Below are positions 1 through 7,253 of a stretch of DNA of 64,000 nt, in pieces. The notes under the pieces were generated by a model. That model worked only from the letters and a program-made list of their open reading frames with translations, was not told the DNA's origin and did no database searches. The translations under genes were made by a program, and so were the position numbers. The stretch is from the NCBI GenBank assembly GCA_023386315.1, contig JAEWJZ010000021.1, forward strand, positions 27,731 to 91,730. Reading direction: 5' to 3'. Source of the DNA: Bacillota bacterium (GTDB taxonomy: Bacteria; Bacillota; Clostridia; Lachnospirales; Lachnospiraceae). The number at the start of each line of letters is the position of its first letter. Position 1 is the first letter of the stretch.

Positions 1-177
1 AATGACCAGATTCTTCCCTCTCTTAAAAATAAGGAAATCATTAACATGCTCTGCCAGCAGGGGGTTTTTACTTTAAAGGATGCAGTAGTAAAGGTTGCCG
101 AGTATCTGGATATATCTAAAAATACAGTGTATATGCATATCAGAAATGCCGGATCCGCAGCAGAGAAAGAGAAATGA
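1..177 (+). CDS. C-terminal end of a DauR/YheO-like HTH regulator (partial)
   Basis: An open frame runs from the first base to a TGA at 175-177, giving the last 58 residues of a protein whose start lies outside the window. The tail contains GVFTLKDAVVKVAEYL followed by DISKNTVYMHI. This matches the C-terminal helix-turn-helix of the DauR/YheO family, which has an N-terminal PAS-like YheO domain and a C-terminal DNA-binding domain. The gene ends just before a terminator and is followed by a serine transport and deamination operon, so it may be the local regulator; that role is inferred. Family assignment rests on the C-terminal pattern only. Confidence 0.7.
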   Translation, partial: NDQILPSLKNKEIINMLCQQGVFTLKDAVVKVAEYLDISKNTVYMHIRNAGSAAEKEK

Positions 178-211
178 GTAAATTTTAATTCAGAGACCTA
201 AAAGAATAGTG

Positions 212-270
212 AAATGTCCTGCATTGTTTGTCAAAACAAACAAAAAATAATGCAGGACATTTTATTTTTT
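212..270 (+). terminator. Rho-independent terminator after the DauR-like gene
   Basis: Arms 212-225 (AAATGTCCTGCATT) and 249-262 are perfectly complementary over 14 bp, and the second arm runs into a T-rich tract at 261-270. It separates the upstream regulator from the serine operon. Confidence 0.9.
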
Positions 271-289
271 GCTGAATCACACAAAAATA

Positions 290-318
290 TTGCATTTATT
301 AAAATTTTATGATAAAAT
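290..318 (+). promoter_or_regulatory. Sigma-A promoter of the serine operon
   Basis: TTGCAT at 290-295, a 17-bp spacer, and TAAAAT at 313-318. Transcription would start near 325, about 58 bases upstream of the symporter start codon. Found by eye; start site not tested. Confidence 0.55.
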
Positions 319-382
319 AAATTACACTGATAAGAACAGTAATAAAAAATATTTTATTCACCAATGAAAGGGAGGTATTGAA

Positions 383-1588
383 ATGGAAAGAAGTAAAAAG
401 AAACTTGGACTTGTCCCCAAATTAATCATTGCCATCATTATCGGTATTCTGCTGGGACTTTACTCTCCAAGCTTTGTAATCTCCATTTTGATTACGGCGG
501 CAGATTTATTTAAACAGTTTTTAATGTTTATTATCCCGCTGATGGTTGTAGCATTTGTAACTATGGGAATCGCAGATTTGTCACAGGGAGCAGGGAAGCT
601 GCTGGCATTTACAGCAGCAATATCTTATGCGTCTACCCTGATGGCAGGAAGTGCCGCTTATTTTGTAGCCAGTAACTTTTTCCCAACCTTTGTTAATCAG
701 GAGGTTGTTTCCAAAGTGGCGGCTGCAAGTGACAGGGCGATAGGAGGTTATTTCTCTCTGACCATTACACCTCTGCTTGAAACAACAGCAGCGGTAGTAT
801 TGGCTTTTGTACTGGGCGTGTCAATCAGTACAATGAGAGGCAAGGAAATTGGTGATACGCTTTATAATGTAGTGAAAGATCTTTCTGAGATTATTACCAA
901 AGTATTAAACCGTGTAATCATTCCGCTGCTTCCTATGTATATCTGCGGAACATTTGCGAAAATGACTTATCAGGGAACTACGTTTGCCATTATGTCTGTA
1001 CTTTGGAAGGTTTTCCTGATTGTTATTATACTCCATCTTCTTTACCTGGTGATTGCATTTACATTTGCAGGAACCATAACAAAACGCAATCCAATTACTA
1101 TGATGAAGAATCAGATTCCGGGATATTTAACCGCGATCGGTACCCAATCATCAGCTGCTACCATTCCGGTTAATATCAAATGTGCGGAAAGCAACGGAAT
1201 TTCCGAGGAAATCCGTAATTTCGTTGTACCGTTATGTGCCAACATTCATATGGCAGGTTCCATGATTACCATCACCTGCTGTGTGACAGCCACATTACTG
1301 ATTTACGGAATGCCTCATGGCTTCCTCACACTGTTTCCATTTATCTGTGTGCTGGGAATTGCTCTGGTGGCATCTCCGGGAGCTCCTGGCGGTTCCATTT
1401 TTACCGCTACACCATTTTTCCCGATTGTTGGTATTCCGGCAGTTGGAGATATTGCCAGCCTTTTACAGGCAATGTATATTGCACAGGACAGCTTTGGAAC
1501 TGCCTGCAATGTATCCGGTGACAATGCAATCAGTGCGCTGGTAGAATCTTACTACCGCAAGTATATTAAAAAAGAGAAAAAGAACTAG
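383..1588 (+). CDS. Dicarboxylate/amino acid:cation symporter, probable serine transporter
   Basis: This 401-residue polytopic membrane protein belongs to the DAACS (sodium:dicarboxylate/amino acid symporter) family. Hydrophobic segments start at residue 13 and recur through the protein. The family's serine-rich reentrant-loop signature is visible as GTQSSAATIPVN at 253-264, and a Gly/Pro-rich SPGAPGG stretch lies in the C-terminal half. The start is well supported by GGGAGG 8 bases upstream. The two subunits of L-serine dehydratase follow at once with short spacing, so uptake of serine (perhaps threonine) coupled to sodium or protons is the most likely role. The substrate is inferred from context, not from substrate-binding residues. 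Confidence 0.85.
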   Translation: MERSKKKLGLVPKLIIAIIIGILLGLYSPSFVISILITAADLFKQFLMFIIPLMVVAFVTMGIADLSQGAGKLLAFTAAISYASTLMAGSAAYFVASNFFPTFVNQEVVSKVAAASDRAIGGYFSLTITPLLETTAAVVLAFVLGVSISTMRGKEIGDTLYNVVKDLSEIITKVLNRVIIPLLPMYICGTFAKMTYQGTTFAIMSVLWKVFLIVIILHLLYLVIAFTFAGTITKRNPITMMKNQIPGYLTAIGTQSSAATIPVNIKCAESNGISEEIRNFVVPLCANIHMAGSMITITCCVTATLLIYGMPHGFLTLFPFICVLGIALVASPGAPGGSIFTATPFFPIVGIPAVGDIASLLQAMYIAQDSFGTACNVSGDNAISALVESYYRKYIKKEKKN

Positions 1589-1612
1589 CATGCTTTGAAA
1601 GGAGCAAATGAT

Positions 1613-2281
1613 ATGCCGTCAATCAGTATATTTGATGTGATCGGTCCCAATATGGTTGGACCGTCAAGCTCCCATACGGCAGGTGCCGTAGCCATCGCAC
1701 TTCTGGTAAAAAAATTGTTTCCTGGTTCTATAAAAGAGGTTGAATTCGTATTATACGGTTCCTTCGCCAGGACTTACAAGGGGCACGGCACAGACCGTGC
1801 CCTGCTGGGAGGAATGCTGGGATTTGAAACTCACGATTTAAGAATTAAGAATTCTTTTAAGCTGGCGGAAGAACAGGGGCTGATCTATTCCTTTGTCACC
1901 AACGAAAAAGAGACGGAAGTTCATCCAAACACCGTTGAGATTCATTTAACCGGCACCGATGGGTCGTTTATGTCTGTAAGAGGAGTGTCTATAGGCGGCG
2001 GTAAGGTAAAAATTGTCAAAATCAACGGCGTTGATGTTGATTTTACAGGAGAATACTCCACTCTGGTAATCCGGCATCTGGACTATCCCGGAATGGTGGC
2101 CTATATCGCTACCTGCTTAAGCGAAAGAAATGTTAACATTGCATTTATGCGTCTGTACCGGGAAAAGAAGGGGGCGACTGCCTATTCTGTGGTGGAATCA
2201 GATGAAGAGATCCCCCAGGAGCTTCTTGAAAAACTGCGGGAACATGAAAAAGTTGAAGATGTAATGCTGATTCAGGTTTAG
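1613..2281 (+). CDS. sdaAB: L-serine dehydratase, iron-sulfur-dependent, beta subunit
   Basis: With SdaAA this forms the oxygen-labile [4Fe-4S] enzyme that converts L-serine to pyruvate and ammonia. The N-terminus carries GPSSSHTAGA, the conserved substrate-binding signature of the family. The C-terminal third (about 150-222) is an ACT-type domain. I chose the ATG at 1613 because GAAAGGAG (1597-1604) sits 8 bases before it; an in-frame TTG at 1595 overlaps that ribosome binding site and is unlikely. The 222-residue length is normal for Firmicutes beta subunits. It is second in an operon with the symporter and sdaAA. Confidence 0.95.
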   Translation: MPSISIFDVIGPNMVGPSSSHTAGAVAIALLVKKLFPGSIKEVEFVLYGSFARTYKGHGTDRALLGGMLGFETHDLRIKNSFKLAEEQGLIYSFVTNEKETEVHPNTVEIHLTGTDGSFMSVRGVSIGGGKVKIVKINGVDVDFTGEYSTLVIRHLDYPGMVAYIATCLSERNVNIAFMRLYREKKGATAYSVVESDEEIPQELLEKLREHEKVEDVMLIQV

Positions 2282-2289
2282 GAGGAGCT

Positions 2290-3165
2290 ATGGATTTTAT
2301 TTCAGGACAAGAGTTACTGCAATTGTGCGAAGAGAACAGCTGCCGGATCTCCGATATCATGCGTCAGCGTGAGATCAGTGAATATGGGGCGACTGCTGAA
2401 GAAATAACGGAACGAATGAAAGAAGCATTCCGGATCATGAAAGAGGCCTGTCATAAGCCTTTAGATGAACCGGTTCCCTCCATTGGCGGTCTCATCGGGG
2501 GAGAAGCAAAAAAGGTGAGGGACAGAAGACGGCAGGGAAAATCCATATGCGGAAGCATGCTTTCCAAAGCAATCACCTATTCCCTGGCAGTTCTTGAGGT
2601 GAATGCTTCCATGGGCCTGATCGTGGCGGCACCCACTGCCGGAAGTTCCGGAGTCCTTCCCGGTCTTTTACTGGCTCTGGAGGAAGAATTTTCTCTTGAT
2701 GATGAACAGATCATTGACGGACTTTTTACAGCAAGTGCCATAGGATATTTAATTATGAGGAATGCCTCCGTTGCAGGTGCTCAGGCTGGCTGTCAGGCTG
2801 AGGTGGGTGCAGCTTCTGCCATGGCAGCTGCGGCAGCGGCGGAAATTATGGGAGGAACACCCCAGCAGTGTATGGATGCGGCTTCCGCAGCCATTGTTAA
2901 TTTACTTGGACTTGTCTGTGACCCGGTAGCAGGACTGGTGGAATGTCCCTGCCAAAGCCGGAATGTAATAGGTGCTTCCAATGCCCTGGTTTGTGCCGAA
3001 ATGGCTCTGGCCGGAATCAGACAGCTGATTCCATTTGACCAGATGGTGGAAACCATGATGGTGGTTGGCCGTTCTATACCATTTGAATTAAGAGAAACGG
3101 CACTGGGAGGGTGCGCAGCAACAGAGGCTGCCTGTACCAGAGCCTGCCAGATCTTTCAAAATTGA
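2290..3165 (+). CDS. sdaAA: L-serine dehydratase, iron-sulfur-dependent, alpha subunit
   Basis: Catalytic partner of SdaAB, 291 residues. Visible hallmarks are APTAGSSGVLPG at about 114-125, CDPVAGLVECPC at about 210-221 and a Cys-containing GGCAATEA segment near 275; Cys residues from these regions hold the [4Fe-4S] cluster in characterised members. An AGGAGG site lies 4-9 bases ahead of the ATG, and only 8 bases separate it from sdaAB, so the two subunits are translated from one message. Together with the symporter the operon allows serine to be used as a pyruvate and ammonia source. Confidence 0.96.
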   Translation: MDFISGQELLQLCEENSCRISDIMRQREISEYGATAEEITERMKEAFRIMKEACHKPLDEPVPSIGGLIGGEAKKVRDRRRQGKSICGSMLSKAITYSLAVLEVNASMGLIVAAPTAGSSGVLPGLLLALEEEFSLDDEQIIDGLFTASAIGYLIMRNASVAGAQAGCQAEVGAASAMAAAAAAEIMGGTPQQCMDAASAAIVNLLGLVCDPVAGLVECPCQSRNVIGASNALVCAEMALAGIRQLIPFDQMVETMMVVGRSIPFELRETALGGCAATEAACTRACQIFQN

Positions 3166-3189
3166 AAATTGGTGACTATTTTTTAAAAT

Positions 3190-3236
3190 AAAAGGGATCG
3201 GTCCTTAGGGCCGGTCCTTTTACCATATATTTTTTC
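3190..3236 (+). terminator. Rho-independent terminator after sdaAA
   Basis: A stem formed by 3190-3201 and 3211-3221, with one bulged base and a G-U pair, is followed by a T tract at 3229-3236. Confidence 0.65.
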
Positions 3237-3244
3237 ATATTTAT

Positions 3245-3286
3245 TATCACAAAATAGTTGCGAGTGCAACTATTTTGTGATATGCT
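3245..3286 (+). promoter_or_regulatory. MarR operator palindrome overlapping the marR-MATE promoter
   Basis: Bases 3245-3261 and 3266-3282 are a perfect 17-bp inverted repeat around a GAGT spacer, with core AGTTGC-N4-GCAACT, a typical MarR-family operator shape. The same stretch contains TTGCGA (3258-3263), a 17-bp spacer and TATGCT (3281-3286), a good sigma-A promoter. A bound repressor would cover both promoter elements, so autoregulation of the marR-MATE operon is likely. Confidence 0.75.
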
Positions 3287-3341
3287 GTTTTCGAAATGCT
3301 GTTTTTATATGTATGTGTTTGGACACCAGGAGGTGAATGAA

Positions 3342-3791
3342 TTGAATAAACACAGGGAAATCGGGAAATATATTTCGATTCTCCAAAGACTCAATAATAT
3401 GTTTTACGCAAACCGATTATCCTCTTTTCAGATAGGCTGTGGACAACAGTTTTTTTTATTGCAGATTTTTAAAAATCCAGGCCTGAATCTTCATGAACTG
3501 GCATTAAACGGTCATTATGATAAGGCAACAGCTACAAGAGCAGTAAAAAAGCTGGAAGAAGAGGGGTATGTCCGGACAGTAACGGAAGAAGGGGATAAAA
3601 GGGTTCGGCGGATCTATCTGACTGACCTGGCAAAACCGGTTGTGGAGAAGACTCTGGAGTGTGTGGATGAATGGGCGGAAATTATTTTAGAAGGACTTAC
3701 AGGCGAAGAGCGTCAGGAAGCAGAGCAGCTGCTGATCCGTATGGCTGCCAATGCACACCAATTTAACGCGAAGCAAAAAGGAAAGGAATGA
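3342..3791 (+). CDS. MarR-family transcriptional regulator
   Basis: A 149-residue winged-helix regulator. The recognition region includes LHELALNGHYDKATATRAVKK and is followed by the beta-wing LEEEGYVRTVTEEGDKRVRR, the usual MarR order. The TTG at 3342 is preferred because AGGAGGTG (3328-3335) lies 6 bases before it; an upstream TTG at 3258 would fall inside the promoter. The stop codon overlaps the MATE start by 4 bases. The regulator probably represses its own operon through the palindrome at 3245-3282; its ligand is unknown. Confidence 0.9.
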   Translation: MNKHREIGKYISILQRLNNMFYANRLSSFQIGCGQQFFLLQIFKNPGLNLHELALNGHYDKATATRAVKKLEEEGYVRTVTEEGDKRVRRIYLTDLAKPVVEKTLECVDEWAEIILEGLTGEERQEAEQLLIRMAANAHQFNAKQKGKE

Positions 3792-5185
3792 CACACTTTA
3801 TGGAACACAATAAGATAAATCAGGGGGGGAATCCCCTGGGATACAAACCAATTGGACATTTGCTGATGCAGTTCGCTCTTCCCGCAATTATTGCCATGCT
3901 GGTAAACTCAGTTTATAACATTGTAGATCAGATATTTATTGGACAGGGAATCGGCTATCTGGGGAATGCAGCTACCACTATCGCATTTCCAATTGTAACT
4001 ATTATTTTAGCAGTCTCAACGCTTCTGGGAGCGGGGGGAAGCGCGTATGCTGCCATTAAGCTTGGTGAAAAGAAAGAGGAGGAAGCACAGAAAACTCTTG
4101 GAACCGTTACAGTACTGACTCTGGCGGCAAGTGCAGCAGTAGTGGCTGCAGGTTTTTTATTTCTGGATCCGATGTTAAAGCTTTTTGGCGCTACAGAGAA
4201 TACCATGGATTATGCCAGACAGTATACTGCAGTGATTTTAATCGGAACTCCGTTTAATATGCTGGCAGTGGTGCTGAGCAATATGGCAAGAACTGACGGC
4301 AGTCCGGCGCTGGCAATGTATGCTATGCTGGTGGGAGCATTTTTAAATACCATACTGGACCCGATCTATATTTTTGTTTTTGGCTGGGGCGTTACGGGAG
4401 CTGCCATTGCAACTATCACTTCCCAGATTATTTCAGCAGTGACGTTAATTGTATATTTTATGAAAAAAGGCAAAAATATGCGTTTTCATAAAAAAACCAT
4501 GTTCGTTGATCCGGAAATATGCCGGCTGGCACTTCCACTGGGTATTTCCAGCGGAATTACCCAGGTGGCTTCCACTATATTACAGGTTGTCATGAATAAT
4601 TCTCTGGTGTATTATGGTAATCAGAATGCAGTAGGTGGAGATGTGGCACTCAGTGCCATGGGAATTGTCAATAAAATCGGAATGATTCTGGTGTCAGTCT
4701 GCCTTGGGATCGGAATTGGATCTCAGCCAATCTTTGGGTTTAATAAAGGTGCTGACCAGCCGAAACGGGTGAGAAAAACGTTCCAGGTCGCGGCAGCAGC
4801 ATCTACCGGTGTGGCAGTGTGCGGCTGGCTGGTATGTCAGCTTTTTCCTGGAGCAATTTTAAGTCTGTTTGGTACCCAGGATCCTCAGTTTAACCTGTTT
4901 GCTGAACGCTGCTTAAGAATTTACATGCTTGGAATCTTTACTGCCGGGTTTCAGGTTGTGAGCACAAGCTACTTCCAGTCAACCGGACAGCCTTTAAAAG
5001 CTTCTGTTTTATCCATGCTTAGACAGCTTTTATTATTAATTCCCCTGATTCTGATTCTGCCTCTTCATTTCGGTCTGGATGGAATTTTGTATGCAGGACC
5101 TATGGCAGATATTATATCAGCGATGATAGTCAGTCAGTTTATCATTCATGAATTACGTAAATTAGACAGAGCCTGCAAGGCCTGA
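3788..5185 (+). CDS. MATE-family multidrug/cation exporter
   Basis: A 465-residue protein with about twelve hydrophobic segments. Family features include the N-terminal NSVYNIVDQIFIGQGIG motif and the related second-half segment NKIGMILVSVCLGIGIGSQP. MATE proteins export organic cations or drugs in exchange for sodium or protons. Its ATG overlaps the marR stop (ATGA), indicating translational coupling, and a MarR regulator with its own operator precedes it; this is a classic substrate-inducible efflux arrangement. The substrate cannot be read from the sequence. A second possible start, ATG at 3800, would shorten it by four residues. Confidence 0.92.
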   Translation: MTHFMEHNKINQGGNPLGYKPIGHLLMQFALPAIIAMLVNSVYNIVDQIFIGQGIGYLGNAATTIAFPIVTIILAVSTLLGAGGSAYAAIKLGEKKEEEAQKTLGTVTVLTLAASAAVVAAGFLFLDPMLKLFGATENTMDYARQYTAVILIGTPFNMLAVVLSNMARTDGSPALAMYAMLVGAFLNTILDPIYIFVFGWGVTGAAIATITSQIISAVTLIVYFMKKGKNMRFHKKTMFVDPEICRLALPLGISSGITQVASTILQVVMNNSLVYYGNQNAVGGDVALSAMGIVNKIGMILVSVCLGIGIGSQPIFGFNKGADQPKRVRKTFQVAAAASTGVAVCGWLVCQLFPGAILSLFGTQDPQFNLFAERCLRIYMLGIFTAGFQVVSTSYFQSTGQPLKASVLSMLRQLLLLIPLILILPLHFGLDGILYAGPMADIISAMIVSQFIIHELRKLDRACKA

Positions 5186-5214
5186 TAAGCTTAACCGGAA
5201 GGAGAAAGACAGCT

Positions 5215-6102
5215 GTGAGCCTGAAAATACAAATGACAAAATTTTTAACAGGAATTGTTAATGCAGAAAAAAAGATGGAAGCGGAGCTTGCAGCACCTCC
5301 AAGAGGGGGGAACGTCATCAACCGGGATCATTTCACCAGGAAGGTAAGGGTGAAGGAGTGGGACGTTGATGGATTCGGAGGAGTTACCATCAACGGAAGC
5401 TATACCAGCCAAAAGCATATTTTAATGCTGCCGGGAGGTGCTTATTCCCTGGAACCTTCCCGCCGTTATCTGGAAATCTCAGAGTATTTTGCCATTAAAA
5501 AAAGAATGAAAGTAACCATCCCGTTTTGTCCGCTGTCACCGGAATACACAGCTTTGGCAGTACACCAGTATCTGCTAAATGTTTATATACGTCTGATTAA
5601 TGAATACCCGGAAGATGAATTCTGTTTTTTAGGTGATTTTTCAGGGGGAGGTTTGGCGCTTTCCTTTTTACAGGAGCTTCGGGACAGGAAGATTCTGCCT
5701 TTGCCTGTTAAGACTGCAGTGATCTCGCCCTGGCTGGATATTACACTTGATAATCCCATGATAAAGATTGCGAAAAAGGCAGACCGCCTCCTTCCTGCAG
5801 GAGCATTAAAAGAAACAGGGATTCGTTACTGCGGTACGCTCCAATCCGATCACCCCTTTGTTTCACCACTATATGGAGACTGGGATCATCTTGGTAAAAT
5901 TCTGGTATTTTCAGGGACGGAAGATATTATGACGCCGGACTGTGATCTGCTTGCAGAGAAAGCGGAAAGTTTCAATAATACAGAGCTGATTTATAAAAAG
6001 GGAGCAGGCATGGTTCATGACTGGATTTTAATTCCATGCAGGGAGACAGATGCGACATTAGAGTTAATCTCAGCTTTCTTTCTGGATAATGAAGAAATTT
6101 AA
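5215..6102 (+). CDS. Alpha/beta hydrolase, HSL/acetyl-esterase-like, with altered active-site motifs
   Basis: A 295-residue protein of the alpha/beta-hydrolase-3 (hormone-sensitive-lipase-like) type. The expected HGGG oxyanion motif reads LPGGAY (about 72-77). The nucleophile elbow, normally GDSAGG, reads GDFSGGG (about 140-146), so a Phe occupies the usual Ser position and a Ser follows it. The acid (SGTEDIMTPD, Asp about 237) and the base (MVHDW, His about 268) are present. I checked the codons: ggt gat ttt tca ggg gga. It starts at GTG with a GGAGAAAG site, 29 bases after the MATE gene, so it is probably in the marR operon. It may be catalytically altered or inactive. Confidence 0.8.
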   Translation: MSLKIQMTKFLTGIVNAEKKMEAELAAPPRGGNVINRDHFTRKVRVKEWDVDGFGGVTINGSYTSQKHILMLPGGAYSLEPSRRYLEISEYFAIKKRMKVTIPFCPLSPEYTALAVHQYLLNVYIRLINEYPEDEFCFLGDFSGGGLALSFLQELRDRKILPLPVKTAVISPWLDITLDNPMIKIAKKADRLLPAGALKETGIRYCGTLQSDHPFVSPLYGDWDHLGKILVFSGTEDIMTPDCDLLAEKAESFNNTELIYKKGAGMVHDWILIPCRETDATLELISAFFLDNEEI

Positions 6103-6140
6103 AAATGAGGTTCGGTCCATAGCGGGCCGAACCTCATTTT
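6102..6140. terminator. Bidirectional terminator hairpin
   Basis: Arms 6102-6118 and 6124-6140 pair over 17 bp with one G-U wobble; the outer pairs are A-run/T-run, so it can act in both directions between the convergent hydrolase and mecA genes. Confidence 0.88.
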
Positions 6141-6175
6141 GACTTGTGATGAAGTACTATGAACAAAGGAACGGA

Positions 6176-6895
6176 TTAAAGTTGTGCAAGTGACTGAAGG
6201 GCATTCCCTTCAATCAGGACCTCGTAATGTTCCTTGTAGTACGCTTCGGAAGCGTAATCCTGATGAATCTTGGTTCCGTACTCTGCAAGAAGATTGCATA
6301 CCCGGCTGAAGTCCAGAGACTTCTCAGGGGTGTTACGTATAACCAGATAATATTGTCTGGTATTTGGTTTTTTATATAAAGTATTCCTGCCATCGTAAAC
6401 CTGTCCGATGATCTTTGCGGCATCAGAAATCTGATCCAGACTTTGAAAACAGTAGATTCTTACTGAGGAAGTGTTTGACTGCTCTTTGGGTTTATCTTCT
6501 TCCGGCTCTTCTTTTTTGTCAATACCCAACAGATTTAACAGGCCGTCGGCACCTTCTAAAAGCTCGCTTGCCAGATCTGCCGGCATGGAATCCAGTTCTT
6601 CGTCTGTTGATGGTGAAAATTTTGCAAACCTTGTATCTAATTCTTCCGGGTCATCGATTTTAGTGATCACTAACATCACGCTTTCGTTGGATAACGGAAT
6701 TGCTTCTACCATGAGAGGAATGTCTTCAGCTTCAAATCCCACTTCGTTAGAGGCTTTTTGAATCATCTCGCGGAACAGGTTGCGGGCTTTTTCACTGCCG
6801 TAGGCAAGTTCGCCTAAATTAAGGTTTCGGACGCTTAAATCAAAGCTGGTAAGCGTACAACGGATCTGATTTTCATTGATACGTTCTATCTTCAT
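6176..6895 (-). CDS. mecA: Adaptor protein MecA for Clp protease
   Basis: A 239-residue protein with the MecA layout: an N-terminal substrate-binding domain (starting MKIERINENQIRCTLTSFDL), an acidic low-complexity linker near the middle (KKEEPEEDKPKEQ), and a C-terminal domain (SVRIYCFQSLDQISDAAKI onward) that docks on ClpC. In Bacillus MecA delivers ComK and other substrates to ClpCP; targets in this organism are unknown. It stands alone, convergent with the hydrolase, with its own upstream promoter. The length is close to the family norm. Confidence 0.93.
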   Translation of the reverse strand: MKIERINENQIRCTLTSFDLSVRNLNLGELAYGSEKARNLFREMIQKASNEVGFEAEDIPLMVEAIPLSNESVMLVITKIDDPEELDTRFAKFSPSTDEELDSMPADLASELLEGADGLLNLLGIDKKEEPEEDKPKEQSNTSSVRIYCFQSLDQISDAAKIIGQVYDGRNTLYKKPNTRQYYLVIRNTPEKSLDFSRVCNLLAEYGTKIHQDYASEAYYKEHYEVLIEGNALQSLAQL

Positions 6896-6954
6896 AGGAT
6901 CACTTCCTGTTCTTTTTAAAATGGTGAATATTTTTTACATACTTCCTCAACATA

Positions 6955-6984
6955 ACTATACTATATATTATAGCAAAAAGGCAA
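6955..6984 (-). promoter_or_regulatory. mecA: Probable mecA promoter
   Basis: On the minus strand, TTGCCT (6984-6979), an 18-bp spacer and TATAGT (6960-6955), about 60 bases before the mecA ATG. The rest of the 6896-7253 intergenic stretch is AT-rich and shows no gene. Confidence 0.45.
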
Positions 6985-7213
6985 TTACTATGTGAAAAAA
7001 TTTATATAAATTTAAGGTTTATATGCAAAAAAACGGGTATCCTATCTAATTACTGGGATTTAATACTTTTTATTATCAGCGTAATACTGATATGATATTG
7101 AGTTTAATTCCATAATGCTCAACAACTCTTCCGTAATTCGTGGAAAATAATTCCAGGGATATTGTTTTGGGCATCGCCCGGCTCACTAAAAGTGTAAAAA
7201 AATTATAAAATAG

Positions 7214-7242
7214 TTGAAAAATGAAGAAAATTATATTACAAT
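7214..7242 (+). promoter_or_regulatory. Promoter of the kinase / P-loop gene group
   Basis: TTGAAA at 7214-7219, a 17-bp spacer and TACAAT at 7237-7242. Transcription would start near 7249, only a few bases before the ATG at 7254. Confidence 0.55.
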
Positions 7243-7253
7243 GATTTCCAGAG

